Origin: an uncultured Prevotellaceae bacterium | GTDB taxonomy: Bacteria; Bacteroidota; Bacteroidia; Bacteroidales; Bacteroidaceae | Direction of reading: 5' to 3' | NCBI GenBank assembly: GCA_937877625.1 | Contig: CALFJG010000021.1 | Span: 1 to 13,085 of the forward strand | Length of the DNA stretch: 13,085 nucleotides | Part shown: in pieces, positions 6,077-11,449 of the stretch | How positions within the stretch are numbered: position 1 is the stretch's first letter | Layout of the letters: each line of letters begins with the position of its first letter | Position numbers and translations under genes: made by a program | Notes under the pieces: generated by a model | What the model was told of the DNA's origin: nothing | The model's input: the letters and a program-made list of their open reading frames with translations, nothing else | The model's database searches: none

Positions 6077-7818
6077 CAGAGGAAGAGAAGATAAGGAAAC
6101 GGCAGCTTAAAGCCGACACAGCGGCAGAACTACAGGCCAACCGCGATAGTTACCTAACTAAGTACCGTTATGCGCTTTCAGATACCGACAAACGCCTTAC
6201 AGAGTATGTAACGGCGGTAATCGACAACCCGGAGGCGCATAACCTCTACGAGTTATTGAAGATAAAGCGTTTTTTCCAAATGCTCGATAGATGGGATTGG
6301 AGGCCGAAGCGGGTAAAGAAGAAAATACGCCTGTATGAGAGTTTGAAGTTTAGCGGAACGTCAGGGCGCAGACGTTACCGCCTAACCCCCGTGCAAGTCT
6401 TTCAGTTGGCTAATATTTTCGGCTTTGCCCGGCCCGATGGCCGTAGGCTTATCCGGGTAGTCTATATATTCGTACCGCGAAAGTTCAGTAAAACGACCTT
6501 TGCGGCGTTTTTGGCCGTAGACGATATGCTGTTTGGTGATTATAACGCGGAAGCCTACGTAGGGGCAAACTCTTACGACCAGGCGAAAAAATGCTTTAAC
6601 GAGATACGCCTAATTATGTTCGACTTAGACCCCCGGCAAAAGCATTTCAAGATTAACCGCGAAACGGTGACGTTCAAAGACCACGCAAGGGAGAGTTTGG
6701 CGCAATGCCTCACGTCCAATGCGCAGACCAAAGACGGCCTGTTTGCATCGTTGGCCATAATAGACGAATATTCACAGGCGAGAGATACGGCCAACAAGAG
6801 CGGCGCAGACCTAAAGAATACGCTTACATCGTCTATGGGGCCGCGTCGTAATCCGCTAACGGTGATTATCACCACGGCAAGCGACGTGATAGACGGGCCT
6901 TGCTATAACGAATTGGAGGGCGTTAAAAAGGTGCTGGAGGGCGAGAGCGAAAACGACTATATGTTTGCCGACTTGTTTATGCCTGACGTTGACGATTGGG
7001 AGGGCGACCCGCAGACGTGGGCAAAGGTGCAGCCCCATTTAGGCGTAACCATTCAGTCCGACTACTACGAAATAGAGTGGGCCAACGCCCAACTATCAGC
7101 CGAAAATATGTTGGTTTTCCGTACTAAGTTGCTTAACATCTTTACCATCAACGAAGTTAAGACGTGGTTTAGCCTTGAAGATGCTACCGCCTTGATGGGT
7201 GACTTTGATATAGACCATGTAACCGGGCATCCTGAATGTGCCGTAGCCTTTGACCTATCCGTGCATGATGATTTCAGCGCAGTAACCTATACCGTCTATA
7301 GCAAGAAAACTAAGAAGTTCTACAGCCACACAGACTACTATTTTCCCATTGGCGCGTTAAAGGGGCATCCCAACGCAGAACTATACAAGATATGGCACGA
7401 AGCGGGCCACCTGATTTTCACCAAAGGTAAGCGCATAGACGTTAGACGGATTGCCGACGATATACTACGGCGTACTAAGTTGGTACGCATTATCCGCATA
7501 GGCTACGACGGCTACAAGGCAAAGGACTTAGTAAACATCTTAGCCACCGCCGGGGCCACCGGCGTACTGATACCCTACGGCCAGACTTATGGCAATTTCA
7601 ATCTACCCGTAGAATCGTTTGAAATGCTTGCTTATGACGAACCCCCGCAGATAGTCTTTAACAACAATCCTATTAACGTCTATTGCCTGACTAATTGCGT
7701 TATAGACGAAGATAGGTTGGAAAACAAAAAGCCCATGAAGATTTCGCAGTACCGCAAAATAGACGGTACAATTACTATGCTAATGACGTTAGGGCAGCTT
7801 TATTCGTTTGAGAGATAG
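6073..7818 (+). CDS. Phage terminase large subunit (ATPase-nuclease)
   Basis: A 581-residue protein, full length for the Terminase_1/HK97-like family. It powers DNA translocation into the prohead and cuts the concatemer. N-terminal ATPase: adenine-binding region RYRLTPVQVFQLANIFGF (~102-119), Walker A variant VPRKFSKTT (134-142), Walker B LAIIDE (227-232, catalytic Glu232), coupling motif VIITTASD (264-271). C-terminal RNase H-like nuclease: AFDLSVHDDFSA (Asp394), RIGYDGYKAKDLV (Asp479), YRKIDGTITM (Asp564), the three acidic metal ligands in the expected order. All key residues are present, so the protein should be active. It overlaps the DUF4406-like gene by 4 bases. Unusually, the next genes are not portal and protease: a hairpin and leftward genes follow immediately. 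Confidence 0.95.
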   Translation: MTEEEKIRKRQLKADTAAELQANRDSYLTKYRYALSDTDKRLTEYVTAVIDNPEAHNLYELLKIKRFFQMLDRWDWRPKRVKKKIRLYESLKFSGTSGRRRYRLTPVQVFQLANIFGFARPDGRRLIRVVYIFVPRKFSKTTFAAFLAVDDMLFGDYNAEAYVGANSYDQAKKCFNEIRLIMFDLDPRQKHFKINRETVTFKDHARESLAQCLTSNAQTKDGLFASLAIIDEYSQARDTANKSGADLKNTLTSSMGPRRNPLTVIITTASDVIDGPCYNELEGVKKVLEGESENDYMFADLFMPDVDDWEGDPQTWAKVQPHLGVTIQSDYYEIEWANAQLSAENMLVFRTKLLNIFTINEVKTWFSLEDATALMGDFDIDHVTGHPECAVAFDLSVHDDFSAVTYTVYSKKTKKFYSHTDYYFPIGALKGHPNAELYKIWHEAGHLIFTKGKRIDVRRIADDILRRTKLVRIIRIGYDGYKAKDLVNILATAGATGVLIPYGQTYGNFNLPVESFEMLAYDEPPQIVFNNNPINVYCLTNCVIDEDRLENKKPMKISQYRKIDGTITMLMTLGQLYSFER

Positions 7819-7822
7819 CAAA

Positions 7823-7852
7823 CCGGGGCAGCGTATCACTACGCCACCCCGG
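7823..7852. terminator. Hairpin between convergent terL and leftward ORF
   Basis: CCGGGG/CCCCGG outer stem, a 2x2 CA/CA internal loop, then GCGTA/TACGC closed by a TCAC tetraloop. It lies 4 bases after the large-terminase stop and downstream of the leftward ORF at 7882. U-tracts are weak on both sides, but the convergent position suggests a bidirectional transcription end. Confidence 0.55.
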
Positions 7853-7881
7853 CCAACAAAAGAAGCATGAAAAAAGAGCAT

Positions 7882-8082
7882 TTAATCGCCGTCGCCGTCA
7901 GTATTGGCGGTTTCGCCGTCCGGCTCGTAGTAGTTTCCGTCTCCGATGTACTTGTCGGCCTCCTTGAATTTTGCATCGGCCTTGAGGTTACGGGCGTAGA
8001 AACGCTTACCCAGATGCAGATTAAGGCGCACGGCCTTGATGTCGTCGGCGGTAAAGTCGGCAGACGAATTTTTGCCCGATAA
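7882..8082 (-). pseudogene. Leftward coding fragment without a start codon (unknown small protein)
   Basis: The minus strand has a 66-codon open frame with strongly protein-like composition: SGKNSSADFTADDIKAVRLN, LHLGKRFYARNLKADAKFKE, then ADKYIGDGNYYEPDG and an acidic end GDGD. I do not recognise the family. Codons are GC3-rich (GAC, GGC, AAG, ATC), unlike shadow frames. In-frame TGA precedes it at 8083-8085 and no ATG lies within. ATG codons at 8090-8092 and 8084-8086 lie in a neighbouring frame and would read into it if the A5 run at about 8070-8074 lost one base. It is therefore probably a frameshifted gene, or one read by frameshifting or from a non-ATG start. The plus-strand frame here looks less protein-like. 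Confidence 0.5.
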
Positions 8083-8137
8083 TCATATACATTTTCGCCC
8101 AAAACCTATATGATTTTGGCCGCTTTATTGTTAAATA

Positions 8138-8200
8138 GGTATAAGTAAGTAACTTTTTAAGGAAATTATTTGGATAATCTAAGTAAAATCCTTAATTTTG
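8138..8200 (+). promoter_or_regulatory. Box + Bacteroidales promoter, copy 1
   Basis: Box GGTATAAGTAAGTAAC (8138-8153) followed by TTTTT, then -33 TTTG (8169-8172) and -7 TAATTTTG (8193-8200) with a 20-base spacer. Predicted transcription start is near 8204, 26 bases before the ATG at 8230. It shares the box, and the order and rough spacing of elements, with three other rightward promoters in the window. The left side differs from those and shows no clear divergent MALFM gene. Confidence 0.75.
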
Positions 8201-8229
8201 CACCCGAACATCAGAATCTTAGAATCAGT

Positions 8230-8451
8230 ATGTGCACAGTAACGGAAGAAATGGTTTTGCGTGCTAACGACCGTTTGGCGCAGAACATGAAGAAAGGGTT
8301 GCACCGTCAGGCAGTTGTCGGTGAGGGTATCGTTATGCCTGTAAATGTGTTCGGTATGACCGTCTATCGTACAATGTCGATGGAGCGGGTTAATCAGATT
8401 TACGGTGAAGCCCGTAAAAAGGTGATGGCTGGCAATGGCAAGAGAATATAA
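8230..8451 (+). CDS. Hypothetical 73-residue protein under box promoter
   Basis: First gene after promoter copy 1. The frame is open from 8170, but that part overlaps the promoter, so ATG 8230 is the credible start. The protein begins MCTVTEEMVLRANDRLAQ and continues with a basic segment NMKKGLHRQ, a central stretch GEGIVMPVNVFGMTVYRTMS, and a basic C-terminus EARKKVMAGNGKRI. There is no membrane segment, signal peptide or known motif. It is small and basic, so nucleic-acid binding is possible but not shown. Its 3' end overlaps the next gene's ATG (8435) by 17 bases, so the two form an operon and may work together. I do not recognise the family. Confidence 0.6.
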   Translation: MCTVTEEMVLRANDRLAQNMKKGLHRQAVVGEGIVMPVNVFGMTVYRTMSMERVNQIYGEARKKVMAGNGKRI

Positions 8452-9007
8452 TTTCATCTACAGCAGATTGGTACAGAGTGAAAGCGATATGATAGGTCAT
8501 ATCGCTTATTCGCTTTATAAGGCCTAGAAAGTAAGTTGGGTTGAGGGCCACAAGAAAGCCAACGGCGGTAAAGAACCGACCGAGACGGAATTTAAGAAGT
8601 ACCACGAGGCTTGCTGTTCGGAGCAGAGGATTAACAACTACCGCGCTATGGCAAGCGGCATCCTACAGGAGTTTATGGGCGGCTCTACCGACATGATGGC
8701 CGAGCAGGTGGCCCGTGAGGTGTCCGACAAGGTAACGCAACACATCAATGACAACATAGCCAATCGCATACCGAAGCCGGAAAGCCTCGCGGCCCGATAT
8801 GGTCACGGCATAGCACAAAGCATTTTGGCCGCGATAATCCTTGCCGTTGTCATTTGGCTTTTGATTGCCGTAGTTGGCAAGTTCTCTATAGGCGACTTGC
8901 AAATAGAGTTCAAGAAAAAGAAACCCGCACAGACGGAGCAAGTGCAGAAACAAATACCAGAGTTTAGGCCCGCCCCAAAGCAGAATAACAGCAGCCGCCC
9001 CGAGTGA
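8435..9007 (+). pseudogene. Membrane-anchored protein gene interrupted by in-frame TAG
   Basis: From ATG 8435 the frame reads MAREYNFIYSRLVQSESDMI and GHIAYSLYKA, then TAG at 8525-8527 (codon 31), then continues without another stop to TGA at 9005. Translated through, it is 190 codons. The part after TAG (KVSWVEGHKKANGGKEPTET and onward) is equally protein-like, so the stop breaks one gene. A transmembrane helix (SILAAIILAVVIWLLIAVVG, about codons 130-149) is followed by a Lys-rich and Pro/Gln-rich tail. It resembles an uncharacterised family of Bacteroidales mobile elements with an N-terminal helical domain, one TM helix and a short tail; this is from memory. The distal part could restart at ATG 8648 (119 residues, TM included). 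TAG is the normal stop of several genes here, so wholesale recoding is unlikely: a nonsense mutation or suppressed readthrough remain. Confidence 0.7.
8482..8507 (+). repeat. 11-bp perfect hairpin upstream of the amber codon
   Basis: AAGCGATATGA (8482-8492), loop TAGG, then TCATATCGCTT (8497-8507). It lies inside the coding sequence and ends 17 bases before the in-frame TAG. No U-tract follows, so it is unlikely to be a terminator. It may be an mRNA structure or operator. Confidence 0.65.
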
Positions 9008-9015
9008 GGCGGCTG
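8992..9015. terminator. Hairpin between convergent genes
   Basis: CAGCCGCC (8992-8999) and GGCGGCTG (9008-9015) with an 8-base loop that contains the TGA of the rightward gene, followed by TTTGCGTTATTT. It separates the rightward membrane gene from the leftward secreted-protein gene and probably ends transcription from one or both sides. Confidence 0.65.
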
Positions 9016-9021
9016 TTTGCG

Positions 9022-9591
9022 TTATTTGCGTACTGTCTTTTTCCCGTTTTGTATCACTATGCCTTTGGCCGTGTCAGGCGTTAGCAGTTCTACGCCGTTG
9101 AGGTCGTAGGCTTTGCCGTTGGCCGTGGTGTCTGGGGATAGGGAGCGAACAGATGCCGTTTCTTCTTTGCTTAACTGCATCGTACCGTCGCCTGATAGTG
9201 TTTGCAGGGTCATGGCGCCGTTGCTAAATTGTGTGACTACAAAGTTAAGTACCGAAAGGCCGTCGCCGCCTGTACTGTAGTCTGTATTCAGTAGGAAATG
9301 TAAAATATATCTATCCGATGTGTGGGAGACCCAGAATCCGGGTATTTGTTGCCAGTCATAATCGGGGCCCGCATATTCCCATCTTATCGCAGAAGCCTTA
9401 TTGTCATTGAAAGTAAAGGCCACAGGCTTTCGGTAAGAATTATGATAGATGGGTAGCCGCCCGGTAAATATGCCGTCCCCGTCCGTAACATTCCAAGAGC
9501 CTAACAATTCTACTTCATCCAAGTTTTCCACTTGTGCGCTTGCGCTCATTCCGAGCGTCAGGAGTGCGAGAGTAAATAGTATTTTCTTCAT
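9022..9591 (-). CDS. Secreted protein with signal peptide and Bacteroidales C-terminal module
   Basis: A 189-residue leftward gene. Residues 1-20 (MKKILFTLALLTLGMSASAQ) are a clear Sec signal peptide, cleaved after SAQ or ASA. The body begins VENLDEVELLGSWNVTDGDG, a lipocalin-like GxW start, and continues with alternating strands, suggesting a small beta-barrel. The end, AYDLNGVELLTPDTAKGIVI then QNGKKTVRK, matches the short YDLNG...KGI module of many Prevotella/Bacteroides exported proteins. It is therefore probably exported to the periplasm or surface, an unusual cargo for a phage and a lysogenic-conversion candidate. The frame extends upstream to 9750, but that part overlaps the divergent gene; the signal peptide fixes the start at 9591. 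A cut-down paralog lies at 11130-11246. Confidence 0.85.
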   Translation of the reverse strand: MKKILFTLALLTLGMSASAQVENLDEVELLGSWNVTDGDGIFTGRLPIYHNSYRKPVAFTFNDNKASAIRWEYAGPDYDWQQIPGFWVSHTSDRYILHFLLNTDYSTGGDGLSVLNFVVTQFSNGAMTLQTLSGDGTMQLSKEETASVRSLSPDTTANGKAYDLNGVELLTPDTAKGIVIQNGKKTVRK

Positions 9592-9645
9592 TTTTGTTTG
9601 TATTTTGTTTGTATTTTGGTTATATTTTCGTATCTTTGCGGCATG
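9532..9645. repeat. Long direct repeat, copy 1 (signal peptide + divergent promoter)
   Basis: 114 bases nearly identical to 11187-11311. The copy covers the signal-peptide codons of the leftward secreted-protein gene, an A/T-rich spacer with two TTTTGTTTGTA units (9592-9602, 9603-9613), a rightward promoter and the ATG of the tiny membrane gene. The other copy has one more 11-bp unit and a single visible substitution. Confidence 0.9.
9608..9638 (+). promoter_or_regulatory. Rightward promoter for tiny TM gene, copy 1
   Basis: -33 TTTG (9608-9611) and -7 TATCTTTG (9631-9638) with a 19-base spacer. The -33 falls inside the second TTTTGTTTGTA unit. The ATG at 9643 is only 4 bases after the -7 box, so transcription is predicted to start at or next to the ATG, giving a leaderless mRNA. 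Confidence 0.65.
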
Positions 9646-9747
9646 ATAGACAAATTGTATGATTTCGTAAATTCCAAGTGGTACGACGTGATGAATTTCG
9701 TACTTTGCATGATTGCCAGTGCCGTTGTCGCACTTCTTATGCGCTGA
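9643..9747 (+). CDS. Tiny single-pass membrane protein (34 residues), copy 1
   Basis: Encodes MIDKLYDFVNSKWYDVMNF followed by a hydrophobic helix VLCMIASAVVALLMR. It is amphipathic at the N-terminus with one C-terminal TM segment. The size and shape recall type I toxins, small phage exclusion proteins or regulatory membrane peptides; none is proven. Support for translation: a promoter placed just before the ATG, and a paralog at 11309 in the same position relative to the same repeat, ending in the closely similar IASAVVAALR. Its 3' end overlaps the convergent winged-helix/TM gene by 11 bases, so the two transcripts are antisense at their ends. It is transcribed divergently from the secreted-protein gene. 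Confidence 0.65.
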   Translation: MIDKLYDFVNSKWYDVMNFVLCMIASAVVALLMR

Positions 9748-10054
9748 CAAGGTACGACAGTAATGCGCCAGCCGCCAAGGTAAGGAGCGTTTTTATAAAG
9801 CCCCACAGAATCTCCATGTACTTATCTTTCCTTGCGCCCTGATACCCGCCTTTGTCGTAGAAGTCACGCCCGGCGGCTGTCATGCGTAAGTTACGCGGCC
9901 ATCCGTCCAGATATTTGTCGGCGACAAGCGAGGCCACTATGCCGAGTGTCCGATTGTCGGTAATCTGTATCGGCTTGTTATGGTAGGCCAGTTCCAGTAT
10001 TTCGTCTTTCTGCTTTGCCGTATATTTGCCCTTTTTCTTCATAAATAGTGCCAT
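9737..10054 (-). CDS. MALFM-family winged-helix/transmembrane protein, copy 1
   Basis: A 105-residue leftward gene. Residues ~10-70 look like a winged helix (KQKDEILELAYHNKPIQITD, then NRTLGIVASLVADKYLDGW, and a wing strand LRMTAAGRDFYDKGGY). Residues ~82-103 (ILWGFIKTLLTLAAGALLSYL) form one TM helix. A paralog at 11446-11796 shares MALFM, the LR[MI]T..GR..Y..GGY segment and the C-terminal TM, though the rest has diverged; a third copy at 10870-10938 keeps only the start. The architecture suggests a membrane-tethered DNA-binding or protein-protein module. Its -7 box (TAATTTTG, minus strand, 10062-10069) sits so close that the message would be nearly leaderless from ATG 10054. A second in-frame ATG at 10042 (MKKKGK) is possible. 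Function unknown. Confidence 0.68.
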   Translation of the reverse strand: MALFMKKKGKYTAKQKDEILELAYHNKPIQITDNRTLGIVASLVADKYLDGWPRNLRMTAAGRDFYDKGGYQGARKDKYMEILWGFIKTLLTLAAGALLSYLVSA

Positions 10055-10061
10055 TTCCGGG

Positions 10062-10141
10062 CAAAATTACAAAAAATGGTATAAGTAAGTAACTTTTTTC
10101 CGAAAAAATTTGGTAGTTTATAACTTTTTTCGCTACCTTTG
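10062..10141. promoter_or_regulatory. Bidirectional operator-promoter, copy 2
   Basis: Rightward: box GGTATAAGTAAGTAAC (10078-10093), -33 TTTG (10109-10112), -7 TACCTTTG (10134-10141), spacer 21, driving hicA. Leftward: -7 TAATTTTG on the minus strand (10062-10069) driving the MALFM gene. The leftward promoter has no TTTG at -33; the box covers that position instead. One bound protein could therefore control both directions, for example activating leftward and acting near -55 on the rightward promoter. Confidence 0.7.
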
Positions 10142-10175
10142 CATCGGCAATTAAGCCAAAGAGTTCTTATAAACT

Positions 10176-10358
10176 ATGAAAACGTCCGAGTTGATTAAGG
10201 TCTTAAAGGACGCCGGGTGCGTCCTCGACCGACACGGAAAGCGGCACGACAAGTGGCTGAACCCCAAGACGGGGGAATTCGACTGGGTGCCGAGGCACGC
10301 GGCCGAAGTCCGCACAGGACTTGCGGTTGAAATCTTGAAAAAGCTGGTTGGGGAGTAA
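10176..10358 (+). CDS. hicA: HicA toxin (mRNA interferase)
   Basis: A 60-residue protein with the HicA double-stranded RNA-binding-like fold: helix KTSELIKVLKDAGCVL, strand with RHGKRHDKWLNPKTG (His24 in the usual catalytic position), strand FDWVPRHA, and the final helix GLAVEILKKL. HicA cleaves mRNA and stalls growth when HicB is lost. Length is typical for the family. It follows box promoter copy 2 with a leader of about 31 bases. Its stop codon lies in the loop of a strong hairpin (10346-10367) that could set the toxin:antitoxin ratio. The variant GKRHDKW replaces the more common G-S-H pattern. In a prophage, hicAB may stabilise the element or act in phage defence. Confidence 0.87.
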   Translation: MKTSELIKVLKDAGCVLDRHGKRHDKWLNPKTGEFDWVPRHAAEVRTGLAVEILKKLVGE

Positions 10359-10367
10359 TCCCCGACC
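10346..10367 (+). terminator. Attenuator-like hairpin between hicA and hicB
   Basis: GGTTGGGGA (10346-10354) pairs with TCCCCGACC (10359-10367), nine pairs including one wobble, around the loop GTAA that contains the hicA stop codon. It is followed by GCTTTTAGG, a short U-run. It may end part of the transcripts before hicB or protect the toxin message. Confidence 0.5.
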
Positions 10368-10443
10368 GCTTTTAGGAGACGCGGCGGCGCGGGCTATTCA
10401 CAGTTTTGGGGACTCTTTACAATGGAACATTACAAGGCAAGAT

Positions 10444-10845
10444 ATGGAAAAAGTATTAGTGACTATTTCACAGGCCCCCGACGGCACGTACTGGTGCCAC
10501 ACGGAAAGCGACGTTTACGGCGGCGGGCTTAACAGCGCGGGCAGCACCGTTAAGGACGCAAAGGACGATTTGCAGATATGCCTGGAAGATGCCCGTGAGG
10601 ACTTCATCGAACACGGCGGCAAGCCTTACGAGGTTGAGTTTGAGTACAAGTATGACTTGCAGTCGTTCTTTGAGTATTTCTCTTTCCTCAACGTCACGGA
10701 CATTGCCCGACGTGCGGGTATCAATCCGTCGCTGATGCGACAGTATGCGAGTGGCATCAAGAACGCCGGGGAAAAGACCTACGCCCGCCTGTCGGCTTGC
10801 ATGGCGGGAATCACAAAGGAACTACAGGCCGCGTCTTTCCGTTAG
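10444..10845 (+). CDS. hicB: HicB antitoxin with C-terminal HTH
   Basis: A 133-residue protein. Residues 1-~65 form a HicB partial RNase H fold: VLVTISQAPDGTYWCHTESD, YGGGLNSAGSTVKDAKDDL, then QICLEDAREDFIEHG. Residues ~83-127 form a Cro/CI-type helix-turn-helix (TDIARRAGINPSLMRQYASG, then GEKTYARLSACMAGITKEL). HicB binds and inhibits HicA and represses its own promoter through the HTH. The C-terminal HTH variant is common in Bacteroidales. The frame is open from 10348, but upstream residues are not HicB-like; ATG 10444 gives the usual N-terminus. The 85-base gap after hicA is longer than usual and contains the rest of the attenuator-like hairpin. A terminator follows at 10889. Confidence 0.87.
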   Translation: MEKVLVTISQAPDGTYWCHTESDVYGGGLNSAGSTVKDAKDDLQICLEDAREDFIEHGGKPYEVEFEYKYDLQSFFEYFSFLNVTDIARRAGINPSLMRQYASGIKNAGEKTYARLSACMAGITKELQAASFR

Positions 10846-10869
10846 GACGATGCGGATGTTTTCATAATA

Positions 10870-10938
10870 TTAAGAACTCAAAGCAGATGGCCCTGATGCG
10901 TGATGCACCGGGGCCTTTTTCTTCATAAACAGTGCCAT
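10870..10938 (-). pseudogene. MALFM-family remnant, copy 2 (22 codons)
   Basis: Starts MALFMKKKAPVHHASGPSAL and stops at TAA after 22 codons. The first eight residues and at least 25 upstream bases match the copy at 10054 almost exactly; the rest is replaced by the rightward hicB terminator. It lacks winged-helix and TM parts. It is a truncated duplicate, though the promoter still looks intact and a short peptide could be made. Confidence 0.6.
10889..10920 (+). terminator. Intrinsic terminator after hicB
   Basis: GGCCCTG (10889-10895) pairs with CGGGGCC (10909-10915), including one wobble pair; then a mismatch and an inner TGC/GCA (10897-10899/10905-10907) with loop GTGAT. TTTTT follows at 10916-10920. 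It lies 44 bases after the hicB stop. Confidence 0.75.
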
Positions 10939-10945
10939 TTCCGGG

Positions 10946-11020
10946 CAAAATTACAAAAAATTGGTATAAGTAACTTTTCGGCTGAAAATTTGGCGGAATC
11001 AGGGAAAAACCGTAAATTTG
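10946..11020. promoter_or_regulatory. Bidirectional operator-promoter, copy 3 (shortened box)
   Basis: Rightward: shortened box GGTATAAGTAAC (10963-10974, one AAGT unit less than the others), -33 TTTG (10989-10992), -7 TAAATTTG (11013-11020), spacer 20. Leftward: -7 TAATTTTG on the minus strand (10946-10953) before the MALFM remnant. The rightward transcript has no ATG before a terminator at 11101, so it probably makes a noncoding RNA. Confidence 0.68.
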
Positions 11021-11023
11021 CAT

Positions 11024-11131
11024 CGGATTATTCGGAGTGTTTAACACCCTCCTTTCGGCGACTGGTCATCGCCAAAGTCCTCTCCGCAAGGAAAGACACG
11101 CGCCCATAGCCCCGCAGCTACGGGCGTTTTT
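11024..11131 (+). ncRNA. Candidate ~108-nt noncoding RNA
   Basis: Bounded by promoter copy 3 (predicted start near 11024) and an intrinsic terminator ending near 11131. No ATG occurs on this strand in between. Possible hairpins: GGAG/CTCC (11034-11037/11049-11052) and GGCGA/TCGCC (11057-11061/11069-11073), then the terminator stem. The leftward mini-gene at 11130 ends right at the terminator, so its mRNA could run antisense into the RNA. Target or partner unknown. I do not recognise a known RNA family. Confidence 0.5.
11101..11131 (+). terminator. Intrinsic terminator of candidate ncRNA
   Basis: CGCCCATAGC (11101-11110) pairs with GCTACGGGCG (11117-11126) with one A/C mismatch and a 6-base loop, followed by TTTTT. 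It is a good intrinsic terminator for rightward transcription. Confidence 0.78.
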
Positions 11132-11246
11132 AATCAGTAACGGCCCAATGGCCTTGCATTTCTATTTCGTCAAGGCCGCTAATCCATTGTGCGCTTGCGC
11201 TCATTCCGAGCGTCAGGAGTGCGAGAGTAAATAGTATTTTCTTCAT
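11130..11246 (-). CDS. 38-residue signal-peptide mini-protein (truncated paralog of the secreted protein)
   Basis: The signal peptide is identical to that of the 9022-9591 gene (MKKILFTLALLTLGMSASAQ). It is followed by WISGLDEIEMQGHWAVTD and TAA. The tail aligns with VENLDEVELLGSWNVTD of the full-length protein but has diverged at about half the positions, while the upstream repeat is nearly identical. The stop lies at the base of the rightward ncRNA terminator. It may be a degraded duplicate or a genuine secreted peptide of about 18 residues. Its leader has three TTTTGTTTGTA units (plus-strand sense) against two in the other copy. Confidence 0.5.
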   Translation of the reverse strand: MKKILFTLALLTLGMSASAQWISGLDEIEMQGHWAVTD

Positions 11247-11311
11247 TTTTGTTTGTATTTTGTTTGTATTTTGTTTGTACTTTGGTTATATTTTCGTATC
11301 TTTGCGGCATG
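11187..11311. repeat. Long direct repeat, copy 2 (signal peptide + divergent promoter)
   Basis: 125 bases, nearly identical to 9532-9645 but with three TTTTGTTTGTA units (11247-11257, 11258-11268, 11269-11279) instead of two, plus one T-to-C change at 11280. The one extra 11-bp unit accounts exactly for the length difference. The repeat starts in the signal-peptide codons and ends at the ATG of the rightward tiny TM gene. Confidence 0.9.
11274..11304 (+). promoter_or_regulatory. Rightward promoter for tiny TM gene, copy 2
   Basis: -33 TTTG (11274-11277) and -7 TATCTTTG (11297-11304) with a 19-base spacer, as in copy 1. The ATG at 11309 follows by 4 bases, so the mRNA is predicted to be leaderless. 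Confidence 0.65.
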
Positions 11312-11449
11312 AAAGTAAATGTGTATTATAACATGACTGGCAGATTATTCAAACGTTTTCCGTATTGGCACACGGCTCTTGTTTTCGGTGTCATTGGCGG
11401 TGTCATTGGTTGTCTTATAGCAAGTGCAGTTGTGGCGGCATTGCGTTAG
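11309..11449 (+). CDS. Tiny single-pass membrane protein (46 residues), copy 2
   Basis: Encodes MKVNVYYNMTGRLFKRFPYW then HTALVFGVIGGVIGCLIASA and VVAALR. Basic N-terminal part, then one glycine-containing TM helix. The final IASAVVAALR nearly matches IASAVVALLMR of the 9643 gene, while the N-termini differ. The frame extends upstream to 11249, but the promoter lies in that stretch, so ATG 11309 is chosen. It converges on the leftward winged-helix/TM gene with a 4-base overlap. Possible roles are a small toxin, superinfection-exclusion peptide or membrane partner of the MALFM protein; none is shown by the sequence. Confidence 0.62.
   Translation: MKVNVYYNMTGRLFKRFPYWHTALVFGVIGGVIGCLIASAVVAALR

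Noticed and set aside
7867..8082. Rightward 71-codon ORF after terL
   Set aside because: Val/Gly-heavy and lacks charged pattern; the opposite strand gives a better protein with Asp, Lys and Tyr distribution typical of a real gene.
9592..9750. N-terminal extension of the secreted protein gene to 9750
   Set aside because: It would precede a perfect signal peptide with about 53 residues and cover the divergent promoter and the tiny TM gene.
10348..10443. Upstream extension of hicB
   Set aside because: Overlaps the hicA end and an inter-gene hairpin; HicB similarity begins at the ATG at 10444.
11037..11234. Rightward ORF (GTG start) across the terminator and the repeat
   Set aside because: Reads through a strong terminator and antisense to the signal-peptide codons; no ATG and no protein-like pattern.
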